A stretch of 64,000 nucleotides of DNA from contig NW_003546298.1 in assembly GCF_000090795.2 (NCBI RefSeq), forward strand, positions 278,937 through 342,936, read 5' to 3'. Under the pieces are notes generated by a model. The model was not told where the DNA came from, did no database searches, and worked only from the letters and a program-made list of their open reading frames with translations. Positions 12,127 to 21,373 of the stretch are shown here, piece after piece. The stretch is from Amphimedon queenslandica. Taxonomy: Eukaryota; Porifera; Demospongiae; Haplosclerida; Niphatidae. Numbering within the stretch: position 1 is the first letter of the stretch; each line of letters begins with the position of its first letter. Made by a program: the position numbers and the translations under genes.

Positions 12127-12582
12127 TTGGCTACATTCTTTAGTGACATGTCAGAAGATGATTTGTTACTAGATAATTTAATGCAGGATGAAAACGACTC
12201 ATTGCGTGGAGATGACGGTGACGATGATGCTGCAGACTGTACTGGTGGCAATGATGATGCAGGCTGTACTGGTGGCAATGATGATGATGCTGGCAGTCAT
12301 ACCTGTAGTTCAGAAGAGAAAGATGACTATGATGAAGAGACCTAATCAGCTGACAAGAAGCGGACCATAGATTCCAGCACAGATGTGAAATTGGCATCGG
12401 TGGTGAGTCGCTTTGCTGCACTAGTACCTGATCAAGAAGTTTTGGAAAAAGTCAAGGGTCAAGTACCATATTCAACAAAGCTAGTTACCCAGTGGGCTGT
12501 AAGGATCTGGAATGAGCAGAAATATAGTCGTCAAGGTGCTACATCCACTGAGATACCTTCTTCCCTAGAGCAAATTAACTAA
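12127..12582 (+). pseudogene. Crypton-like recombinase gene, 5' part
   Basis: The reading frame from 12127 encodes an acidic N-terminus rich in Asp, then an in-frame TAA at 12343-12345, then in the same frame FAALVPDQEVLEK and TKLVTQWAVRIWNEQKYS. The latter is the N-terminal core-binding part of the DUF3504/Crypton-type family found in KCTD1-, QRICH1- and ZMYM-related proteins. It ends at LEQIN (12582), exactly where the family continues into the ELNxWLSKF segment. That segment occurs about 1.6 kb downstream at 14208, so the gene is interrupted here. Confidence 0.8.
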
Positions 12583-12674
12583 AAGAATGTAAAACATTAA
12601 AGGGGCGAGCCTAAGCAAGCTGAATGATTTACATGTCTGAGCTAGCAAAGCAATTATACTATATCCCAGTTCAG

Positions 12675-13150
12675 CAGTGATGTTCGATACCGATACCAAA
12701 ATACTTGATACTTCGATACTACCCAGGATCGAAACGGTATCGAAAGCAATTCCAGTATCGAAACATTCGATTCCGAGTACAACCACACCCACTTAACTAC
12801 AATAATAGTTAATAAACTACCAGTTAATTTTAAAATTAAAATGTAAATATTTTTTATTAAAAAAAATGAACACCCAGAATAGTAAATAATGCTTCTCCGG
12901 CTGCTCTCTGGACTTTCTTGATCTTTCTGGATGGTTGCTTGAATCTTTGAGATGGTGAAAAATTAAAGAAATGAACAATGAAGCTTGCTTTTAGTGTTTC
13001 TGGTCAACTCTAGTAGCAGTAACCAGCTGGAAGCACCTCTGGACTTTGACTTTATCCGGTACTCGGAATCGTACTCGATACCATCAATACTCAGAGAAAA
13101 AGTACTCGGAATCGAACCGAATTCGTTTTTTCAGGTATCGAACATCACTA
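12675..13150. mobile_element. hAT-type MITE with 8 bp target-site duplication
   Basis: The ends cagtgatgttcgatacc and ggtatcgaacatcacta are near-perfect inverted repeats. They are flanked by an exact 8 bp duplication cagttcag (12667-12674 and 13151-13158). Eight-base duplications and a CAGTG-type terminus are hallmarks of hAT elements. The interior repeats the ggtatcga and tactcgg motifs in both orientations. It is 476 bp long and non-coding. Confidence 0.93.
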
Positions 13151-13246
13151 CAGTTCAGTTTGGGACGGAAGTGGAAGCAGCTGCGTGGAATTTGAAAAAT
13201 GTAGTATGTCACAAATGACGTATTTTAATGATATTCATAGAAGAAT

Positions 13247-13332
13247 GGCGGCTGTGTTGTTTCACTCTTAAAACAGTCTTGCTGTTGCTGGCGGCTGTGT
13301 TGTTTCACTCTTAAAACAGTCTTGCTGTTGCT
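13247..13332 (+). repeat. Exact 43 bp tandem duplication
   Basis: The segment beginning ggcggctgtgttgtttcact at 13247 is repeated immediately at 13290 with no visible differences, suggesting a recent duplication within the TIR element. Confidence 0.93.
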
Positions 13333-13949
13333 GATAAGCAGTACAACAGCTACTGGAGTCAACTAGTCTTCATAAAGGTCATCATTATCAGAAGATCTTG
13401 CTCTGTTAGCTTTTTAAAACAAGAATTATCAGTTTGGGCGCTCGACCACATGTGCTTATGTAAACTATGACTTAGATAAACTGTCATAAAACGTCATTTT
13501 GGTATGCCATTGGGTTTATAGGGAGAACCCGGTTCTCAGGGTTCCCAAGAGCTGAGAGACCCAAGATTTCACAGATTTTGATGGACTTTGGCGACTAAGA
13601 ACCTTTGAAAGTTTCATCCTTATCGCACATTCCTATAAAAAGTTATTCCAGTTTTTCTTGTCCCAAACTCAACTGGGATATAGTATACACATGTCTAAAT
13701 TTAGTAGATATTGTTGCAGTAATCTTGCTTAAATTAAAGTTATCTTGCTTATAATTAGAAGCAGTCACTGAACAAATCATATTTGAAGATTGTATATCTG
13801 CTTTGTTAACCTAGGCTTGGTGGTAGAGAAAAAACATCATCTAGAATAAATCTCATCATGCATGCAGCTAGCTACAGTATATACATGCAGCTTTCTCACT
13901 TGCATTCAACTTATCAGAGTCCTTTATATCAAGGAAAAAGATTGTATAT

Positions 13950-14170
13950 CTGCTTTCCCGACCTTTATTTTTTCTAGAGAAGTTTTTAGACAGCAATTTA
14001 GTCTTATCTTGCTGACCGTTTGTTGGAAAATAAGCTCAGAGTTGCTGATAGCGGCCATTTTATTCATTGTGACCACACCCGCATTCAATGAAAATTAGTC
14101 TATTTAACTTTAATAATAGTTAGATGATCCTACTGCCCGTACAGACAGACAGACAGACAGACAGACATTT
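13950..14170. repeat. Dispersed repeat related to 22855-23020, ending in a short tetranucleotide tract
   Basis: Shared phrases include ttgctgaccgttt, gttgctgatag, ccattttatt, cattgtgaccacac, gaaaattag and tagatgatc, in the same order as at 22855-23020. The 3' side runs into a cagacagacaga microsatellite at about 14141-14167. No ORF of note. Confidence 0.75.
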
Positions 14171-14189
14171 TCTCGCCTTAGTGGGACGA

Positions 14190-15159
14190 GCTCAGGCTCG
14201 CTTCAATAACAATGAGCTCAATCACTGGCTTTCCAAGTTTATAGTGAAGGTTAGAAAGAAAGATGGGTCATGTTACAATAGTGGGCCTTTCAATAGTATT
14301 TGTTCCAGCATTCAACGGTATATTCACAAAAACCGTTTGCTATCAAGAAACAATGAAACCCTTGACATGTATAAAGATCAACAGTTCGCTTTGTTTCGAA
14401 GCACATATTATTCGGTTCTTAGAGATCAGCACTCAAAGGGAGTAGGAGCTGCTAAAAAGCAAGCTGAAGTCATTACTTTTGATCTAGAGGAAGAGCTTTG
14501 GTCACATGGAGTCCTTGGCAATTCAGATCCTTATAAATTGTTGGATACACTAGTTTTATTGCTTGGAGTTAATTTTGCTTTACGTAGTGGTAAAGAGCAC
14601 TGGAGCTTCAGACCTGATATGATTGAATTTATTGAAAAGGAAGACGAGTCATCCTATTTGCAATATATCGAACCAGGATCGAAAAACAATCCTGGAGGTC
14701 TTAATGAGCGAAAATTGAAAAATAAATCTGTAAAGGCTTCTCAAAATTTAGAAAATCCTTCTCGATGCATAGTGAAACTACAAGAAGTATATGGAATTAA
14801 GACCACCATCAGCACCAAATGACGTCTTTTGCTTACAACCATTGCAGAAACCAACTCCTGCATGCTGGTATCAAACTAGGCCTCTCGGACACATTGCACT
14901 AAGCAAAACTGATCAGAAGCTGACTGAGAAAGTAGGAGTTGAAGGGCATTATATAAACCATTTGTTAAGGAAAACCTGTGTCATGAGATTGTTTCATGAA
15001 GGAGTAGAAGAAGATAAAATTATGTCTATTACAGGCCATAGAAGTGCTGGAGGTGTATGGGCTTACAAGGAGCTCAGTCACAGCCAACAACTAGATCTTA
15101 GTAATAAAATACAGAAGAGACAGACAGAGACAATTGTCAGAGCAAGCAGCTACAACTGA
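14190..15159 (+). pseudogene. Crypton-like tyrosine recombinase, catalytic part, one frameshift
   Basis: Frame one (to 14822) starts at NNNELNHWLSKFIVKVRKKDG and continues through LHxKG-like and ELWSHGVLG blocks to LLLGVNFALRSGKEHW, which holds the first catalytic Arg. Frame two (about 14800-15159) continues with FCLQPLQKPTPACWY, EGHYINHLLRKTC (HxxR), SITGHRSAGG (second His) and WAYKELS (nucleophile Tyr). All catalytic positions R, HxxR, H and Y are present. One indel near 14800 separates the frames. Crypton elements integrate through such recombinases, and several animal genes have been domesticated from them. The upstream part is at 12127-12582. Confidence 0.85.
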
Positions 15160-15456
15160 GTAGGAAAAGTCTCAGATGAAAAAAGACAAAGAATTGAGGA
15201 AAGTCAAAATAGGCAGTGAGCACAATTTGAGTAATTGTGTTTTTAATATCAATTATAACTGATTGCTTGATAAACTATTCTCACTTGCATCATTTATTCT
15301 CACTTCCATCATTTATTCACATTTAATTCATATAAACCATTCATGTTCAAATTATGGCTTCCCTCTCCCAGGATTTACAAAATTATAAAACCTCATTAGT
15401 CAGTTGTACCAAGGATTAATTACACGCATCATTTATCGAAAACAAGGTTTGTCCAC

Positions 15457-15944
15457 TCAGTATATAGGCAACATCTCCTTAGCCAGAAAGGTAGCTATTG
15501 ACTCTGTTATCATCTTATGCTCTTTCGATACGTGGCTATATTTCTTAATCTGCTGTATAGACTCTTTTATAGTTAACTGGCAACTGCTTTTAGATACATG
15601 TAGCTTCTTGTTTCTAGGATATTTAGTACAGGTAGATTGAGTTTTACTGAGGCTGCTGTACTCCTTAAGGTGAAATGTTCTTAAATGAGTAAACAAGTTG
15701 CTGCTGTTTTCCCACTTGGCAACAATAGTCTGTAGACATACACATGTATCTTGCAATTAGGACTGTCAAATTCAGTTGGCTGACTGTTTTCATCTAGAAC
15801 GAATCCAAAGTACATGTACTTCCACGCATCTGACTTGGTGTTCTTCTTCTGAACCAAGTTTCTCAAAGCTAATGAAGGGCTAGAAATAGTACTAAGAACA
15901 CTAGAGCCATCTGTTTCACAGTCAACTTCAGATTTGTAAGTCAA
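15457..15944 (-). pseudogene. BED-finger N-terminus of a hAT transposase
   Basis: On the minus strand two overlapping frames carry TKSDAWKYMYFGFVLDENSQ and PTEFDSPNCK (from 15944), then AKWENSSNLFTHLRTFHL. This is the Cys/His arrangement of a BED zinc finger that binds transposon ends. It continues into KYSHVSKEHKMITESIATFL and LPIY, the conserved segment that follows in ZBED-type hAT proteins. The rest of the transposase is absent. A frameshift lies near the finger. Confidence 0.8.
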
Positions 15945-15959
15945 GGATCATGACAGCTT

Positions 15960-16847
15960 TCCATTTGGTCCATTACTGCTTCGGCCATTTTTAGTATTTT
16001 ACAGCATATGTGCTTTATAAAATTTTGTATTAGAAAATTTAAAATGAGAGCACCTTAGTGCAGACTCTCGCCACAACTATTATGTAGGTTGAGCAAATTG
16101 TACTTTTAATTTAATAAACTGCCTAAATGTAAAGGATTCAAAATGTGCATAGTATAGCTAAAGGTGTCACTGCAATGAAGGTGTGGCTCAATCAAGCCAT
16201 GCCCGAGCGCTCCACCACATACACAGTAACAGCAGCACAGAGACTAAGTGGTGGGAAAAACTTGAGTTTTTCTCCACTTCTGCATAGTTCAGCACACATT
16301 TACTAGGTTCTATTTGTTACATACAATCCTTCATTAAGTCCCTGATGTTTAATGACTCAGGCCACAACTAATAAAGAAGAGTGCCTTGTGTAAACTCACT
16401 AGGTTTGGGCAATGATATCTCAAAAAGGAAGAATATGCTACAATGATTTCTTACGTTAATTTTGAAGGGCAAGCTTTGGCCAATTTTTTAATGTGTTCTA
16501 TCCTCAAATTGCTTCAAATATGAGGAAACGGTGCTAGGAGTACAATAAATAACTTTTTCCATGTAGAAACTCAATTATAAAGACCTTCCAGTACCCGAAC
16601 AGAAGAGACACAGTAGTGAAATGTAATTTGCACAGACAGGACAACTGTTTTACCGTTGCGTCATACCAATGGAGTGGCTCGGGTAATTATTAAGGCATGT
16701 ATCTTAACACACTAGGGTGTAAATGCAAAATATCACTAAACGCTACCTACTATAGCAGTCATTAATACATAATGTGGTCAAAAGTTTACTCTACCTAGAC
16801 CACAAGTGTATATAGTGGGCTGAACCATGACTTTCATGGTATAAATC
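15960..16847. other. Non-coding stretch, no gene seen
   Basis: AT-rich sequence with no exon-like ORF or inverted repeat that I can support. Confidence 0.4.
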
Positions 16848-17283
16848 TTAGGCAGTTGCAATAAAATTACTTGGTTTACGGATCCGACCGACTCTAATTT
16901 TTGGAAAATTAAAATAAATTTAAATTTTCTAATGCGCATGCGCAGTACCATGTGGTGGGTGTGGCTAGTTTTAAAATGGCACTAAATGTATCTGTTACTA
17001 TTAAAAGAGCAAGCTCCTCTATCTTACCTTCCACTGTATGTCAAACCTCTGTGACATCTACTTTTTGGGACTTGTTAGAGCAGGCTTTCACTTTAAATAA
17101 GCCTACTCCCACAGAAGTTGCTAGAGTATTTTGATCGTTTGTTTTGAAAAGTTGTGGGTAACTAACAATTATTAAAGTTAATCAATTTTAATGTTTATAA
17201 TTTAATTTATTCCGACCAACGTGCTCTATTTTAGAGAAAATAAATCCGTAAAACAAGTAATTTAGTTTGAACTGCCTTAGGCA
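16848..17283. mobile_element. TIR element
   Basis: The left arm (cttaggcagttgcaataaaa) and right arm (tttgaactgccttaggcagg region) are inverted copies. The similarity extends through attacttg and tttacgga on both sides. A 60-codon ORF at 16952-17134 lies inside, without a recognisable domain. Confidence 0.8.
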
Positions 17284-18471
17284 GGTGACAAATTTTAATG
17301 CATAATAAAGTTTAATTTTTTAAAATATAGAGGCATGGAGGGTTGCAAAGTGATCATCGTCATCATCCCCACCCTAGGGTGACACACATGCACACAAAGA
17401 AGCAGACATAACACTCATGTTGCTCATGTTGCTCATGTGGGGGTTGAACAAATTAATAAGTAAGGATGAATTAATAATAAGGGCAGGGTGCTATCCATTG
17501 CAAAATTAAAAATTATGAAAAAGTCCAGTAAGGCAATTTCAAAAGTTTACTTCCAGTGATATGGTATGCACATGTAAGTAGTGGCAATGTGGCATTGCGC
17601 ATAAGCAAAATGGCACAAAATGGCAGGTTATAATCAGGCAAATGGCAAATGTGCCAAAACTTATTACCTCCAAAAGTACGAGCTAATGGAGCTATAGTGC
17701 TATATAATAAAATTTTCAAAAGCTGCACAGTTCAGATGATAGCATACATTGTATTACCTGAAATAGTTTGGTGAGACAGTTGATCAAATTGATATTTATC
17801 ATTTGTGAACTTTTTGACATAATGAGACAACATGAAGAAAGTAACCACTGCAAAAAATCTAAAATTCAGAAAAAAGAGATTCATGAAGAGCACACACACA
17901 CAGACATACACAGTACACTTAAATCCACAAAAATGTGGATATAGTCTGTTTCAGTTGAGTTTGACACATAAAACATGACAGTTAAAATTTTTCTGACAAT
18001 CATTTTAGTGTAGTAAAATAGGGTTTTTGTATATCTCTGGTCAAACTATGACATCTTTAGGTACTACAGATTTCAGAAAGTTCTATTTCTGAGGTTTCAT
18101 CAAAGGGAGCCAACATGATGTTTCATTGTGTGCATCTCAAAGAAAAGAAGTACAGTAGAAGAAAAAAGTTTTTGCTTTAGCACTGTAGAACAATGGTGCA
18201 ACAAAACCATTTGTACTGTTTTTACAAAACTTAAATCAAAATTTAGGATGTGGTTATGCACAAGAGTAGGTGTGGTTTGTGAAAAATCATTTTTACTTTG
18301 TGTTGCTTTGTTCTCAGTCTATTTCAGCAAGTTTGCTCATTTATTAGTTGCTGCTGTATTGTAGTAGCCCCGTCATCTTCTGGTAAGAATAATATGCTAT
18401 ATACATGTATAACACTGTGTATTTTCGCTGTAGGTTGAAATTTTTACCCATATCAGAAATAAAGAAGAAAA
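17284..18471. other. Non-coding stretch downstream of the minus-strand gene
   Basis: No gene is recognised. It lies beyond the probable polyadenylation signal of the minus-strand gene at 18472-18477. Confidence 0.4.
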
Positions 18472-18477
18472 TTTATT
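18472..18477 (-). promoter_or_regulatory. Probable polyadenylation signal AATAAA
   Basis: AATAAA on the minus strand, 57 bases downstream of the TAA stop at 18536-18534 of the four-exon minus-strand gene. Confidence 0.5.
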
Positions 18478-18533
18478 GCGTGTGTTTGTTGTTGTTTATA
18501 CAAATAAATAGTTTTGCTTTGACTACAAATCAG

Positions 18534-21195
18534 TTAATTCTGCCAATCTGTGATGCTCTTTAGTACTCCTATCCACTGATTTCTTTCCGCTTCAGAGGGT
18601 TGAGATTCGTTGCTAAACCTATGGAAAAAAAACAGTTAATGTTTATACAAGTTATCTTACGTTTGCCTATGGTTTCGTCTTTCGTGTAGCTCAGGTAGAA
18701 GAAACATGCCTTGAGTGAATCCTCAGTGAACCACTAAATCTCTTCTTCAACCAGTCAACCATGCTGCACCCATGTGTAATTTACTGTACATCGTTCTATT
18801 TCCGTATAAACGGCAATAAAACGGAAACCTTCCACTTTTAATCGTTTAAACGGTGCTGTAATGCAACACAGAGTAATGTAATTTAAGTCGTTTCGTTTCA
18901 TTTCTGTAGAATGTGAACTTTTTTTGTCCTCTACTGTCAAAAGTTTTCTTAGGTTGGGTTTAAACAGCAATGCAAAACGCATTGTTTTTAAAATGATACA
19001 ATGGTAAAACTTTTTTGTTCCATAGAGTTCTATTAAGTATCTATCACAGTTTTCATTCATTTCAGTGAAAACAGAAGCATATAACAGGCACAAAACTTTA
19101 CCAATTGCACAGTTTGTGCAAACGCTCTAAAGGCCCACATACACCAGGCAACAAGTTGCTTACAAGACCAAAGTAACCACAAATGTTGCAAGTTTTGCCT
19201 AGTATATGGGGGCCTTTAAAAGCTGATTCACACTGCAAAAATAACGTAAGGTGAAGGCTACGTATATGTTACAACAGGAAGGGCTGTATAAACCAATGGC
19301 AACCATTTACATAAGGTAAGAATAGAAACAATCTCTATTTTTACCATAAGTAAACTGCAGCCATTGGTTTATACAGCACTTCCTGTCTTAACCTATAGCC
19401 TAATTACACATGTACCTACGCTTACTTTAATTTTGCAGTGTGAATTGGCCTTAAGTGTCTTCCCTTTGCACTACTCAGAAATTAAGCTGCAAGTTTGCAT
19501 TTCTTGATTACTTTTCAAGTAATATTTAGTACTAATACTATGCACTACAAGTACATGTACATGAATGTAGAGGTAGTAGCAACTACAGCACAAAGGAGTT
19601 AGAGTAAGAAAAAGCAGTTTAAGTCATTTACTAGCATTTGGGTGGGGCAGCACATGATTATTGTGAAAGATAAAAGGTTCATGTAAAACTCAACTGAAAA
19701 TCAGAACTATACATAAATAAAACCTTATGCAAAGTAAACTTGTTACGCATGCATGGATAATAAAGCATCCATACTCAAGGAAAACTTTATTATCATACAC
19801 ACATGTACATGTACATGTATACACAGATATGGAAAATGAAACATTAATACTTTTCCTAGTAGAGTCAAATAAAAATAAAAGAAAGGCTTACCGCAATCAA
19901 CATCATGATCTCCTTCAATGAAAGACTGTGGCCTTTGATCAATGCATTTATATATAAAATCAATTACAACAACACCATCCTCATCATGTCCTGAATCATC
20001 TACATGTAAAAGTATATAACCAATGTGAAAAAAATTAATATTAATGTTTGTTCAGAACAAGTATTAATGTACTAAATCTATTCCCATAATTTCAGAATGA
20101 TTATTTATAACGAAAAGGCATGACAAATCCTAATTTTCCAGTTGAGTCAAGCAAATTTAGCTAATTCTACAAGTAAATAAAACATTAAAAATGGAAAAGC
20201 AGTAGGATTGAATTGAAAAAAAAGTTAAAAAACAAGAGGGTACTTGCAAATTGATGTGCAAAAAATTCTACACCACTGCATGAAGATAAAGCCTTCAAAG
20301 TGCCATCATGTAGCCCTCTCTGTGGCCTGGGAAAATGAGCAACAATTATTTGGATTAATTCTTCATGTGCAGTGGTGTAGGATTTTTTCCACACCGATTT
20401 GAAAGTACTTTCTTGTTTCTTTACTTATTTTTCAATTCAATCCTACTGCTTTTCTATTTTTAATGTGTTTCATTTACTTGGTTCCATTATTTTTTCTTAA
20501 ATTAATATGACATTCTGCTATGGTTCTCTGGCTAGGTTAAATATTCGTGTGCATAAATGAAAATGGCACCAAACCACAAACCTATGCGGTGTCTGCAGCT
20601 GGATTTTGTCTTCCATTTTATTCTCTGTCTTTGTTTCTGTTTTAAACTACCCATGTGGTCTTTGACCCAAACCTTGTGGAGTGATGTAAAACCAACTTGA
20701 GGGCTTCTGTGGCTTAAAAGACTAGATAAGATGAAAGAAGAAAAAAGTCTGAAGAATTTTTCAGAAATCTGAATATACAGTAGGCCTATATCCAAAATTG
20801 CTCCGGCTACATTACAGTCCACTTTAAAGGTACCAGGAGAAACGTTCAGTAAAGGAGAGCTCATCTAAGTCATTTATAAGGCTGTACAACGTAATATAAA
20901 AGAGTTATAAGTGTTCGAAAATCATAAAAACGGCCGCCATCTTGAAAAACCAACTTCAATCCTATATAGCTATAGCCTATATAATACTGGTAGATTAATC
21001 TCACTTTGGAAAAAAACTATTGTATATGTATGCAATCACTATTAAAAAGACTCACAAACCTTTGAAAGGCAATTCAATGTATCCCATCACCACACGGTAT
21101 ATCTGTTTTCTGAGATTCATATCTGCTGATCCTGTTACATCTTCAGGTAACAGAGCTCGAGAATCAGCTTGAACCTTGGATTCAACTTCTGACAT
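18534..21195 (-). CDS. Four-exon gene for a protein of about 125 aa, unrecognised
   Basis: The exons on the minus strand are 21195-21060 (start ATG, MSEVESKVQADSRALLPED), 19999-19892, 18709-18661 and 18618-18534 (stop TAA). All three junctions are GT-AG and their phases agree (1, 1, 2), giving 378 bases including the stop. That agreement over four exons is the main evidence for a real gene. The sequence includes LRKQIYRVVMGYIELPFK, then an acidic stretch DDSGHDEDGVVVIDFIYKC, and ends RNQWIGVLKSITDWQN. I see no signal peptide or membrane segment and cannot name the family. Upstream of the ATG an open frame continues for about 30 codons (including PDRDPDWPRDWLK), so the start could lie further 5'. 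It is divergent from the JIP3/4 gene, whose ATG is 178 bp away. Introns carry a TIR element (20171-20479) and other repeats. Confidence 0.75.
19219..19452. mobile_element. TIR element in an intergenic or intronic position
   Basis: Left agctgattcacactgcaaaa and right ttttgcagtgtgaattggcc are inverted copies. The arms extend inward through acaggaagggctgtataaaccaatgg against ccattggtttatacagcact. A separate shorter palindrome at 19131-19215 (ggcccacatacaccaggcaa against ttgcctagtatatgggggcc) abuts it. Confidence 0.85.
20171..20479. mobile_element. TIR element in intron 1 of the minus-strand gene
   Basis: The arms aagtaaataaaacattaaaa and the inverted copy ending near 20479 share the inner motif agtaggattgaattga against tcaattcaatcctact, and further in ctacaccactgcatgaag against cttcatgtgcagtggtgtag. 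The aatcctact word recurs in elements at 44358-44724 and 56272-56536. Confidence 0.85.
20545..20775. repeat. Dispersed repeat related to 23245-23430
   Basis: Both regions contain, in the same order, cgtgtgca, cggtgtctgcagctg, tttgtctt or tctgtctt, agatgaaagaa and aatttttcagaaa or its variant. The copy here lies in intron 1 of the minus-strand gene, the other in intron 2 of the JIP3/4 gene. Confidence 0.7.
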
Positions 21196-21373
21196 CTTCA
21201 GCCAGTCTCGAGGCCAGTCTGGATCTCGGTCTGGAGAGTGGGGACAACAGTCACAACACGTGTGTACCGTGTTTTGGATAGTTTACGGAGATGAAACCAA
21301 AGCAAATCGACGTAGTCGTAGAGTGACGTAGGCTAGTATACTGTAGTATACAGTGGGGCTGGTCTCTTAAAAA
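21196..21373. promoter_or_regulatory. Putative bidirectional promoter
   Basis: The 178 bp between two divergent start codons is visibly richer in CpG than its surroundings. It has an E-box-like CACGTG at 21257-21262 and a CRE-like TGACGTA at 21324-21330. No clear TATA box is placed for either gene. The role is inferred from position only. Confidence 0.55.

Larger units (their letters stand above)
12656..13686. mobile_element. TIR element inside the Crypton-like gene, itself carrying a nested MITE
   Basis: The ends atactatatccc (12656) and gggatatagtat (ending 13686) are inverted copies. Ignoring the nested 12675-13150 insert, the ends also share cagttcagtttgggac against gtcccaaactcaactg. Related copies occur at 25615-25839 and about 49060-49444. 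No coding region is recognisable. A 43 bp segment is tandemly duplicated inside it at 13247-13332. Confidence 0.85.

Noticed and set aside
12140-12421. His-rich minus-strand ORF
   Set aside because: Shadow of the Asp-rich plus-strand reading frame of the Crypton-like gene (gat/gac reads as His on the other strand).
14124-14189. N-terminal extension of the recombinase ORF containing TDRQTDRH
   Set aside because: It is translation of the cagacaga microsatellite and neighbouring repeat, not part of the recombinase.
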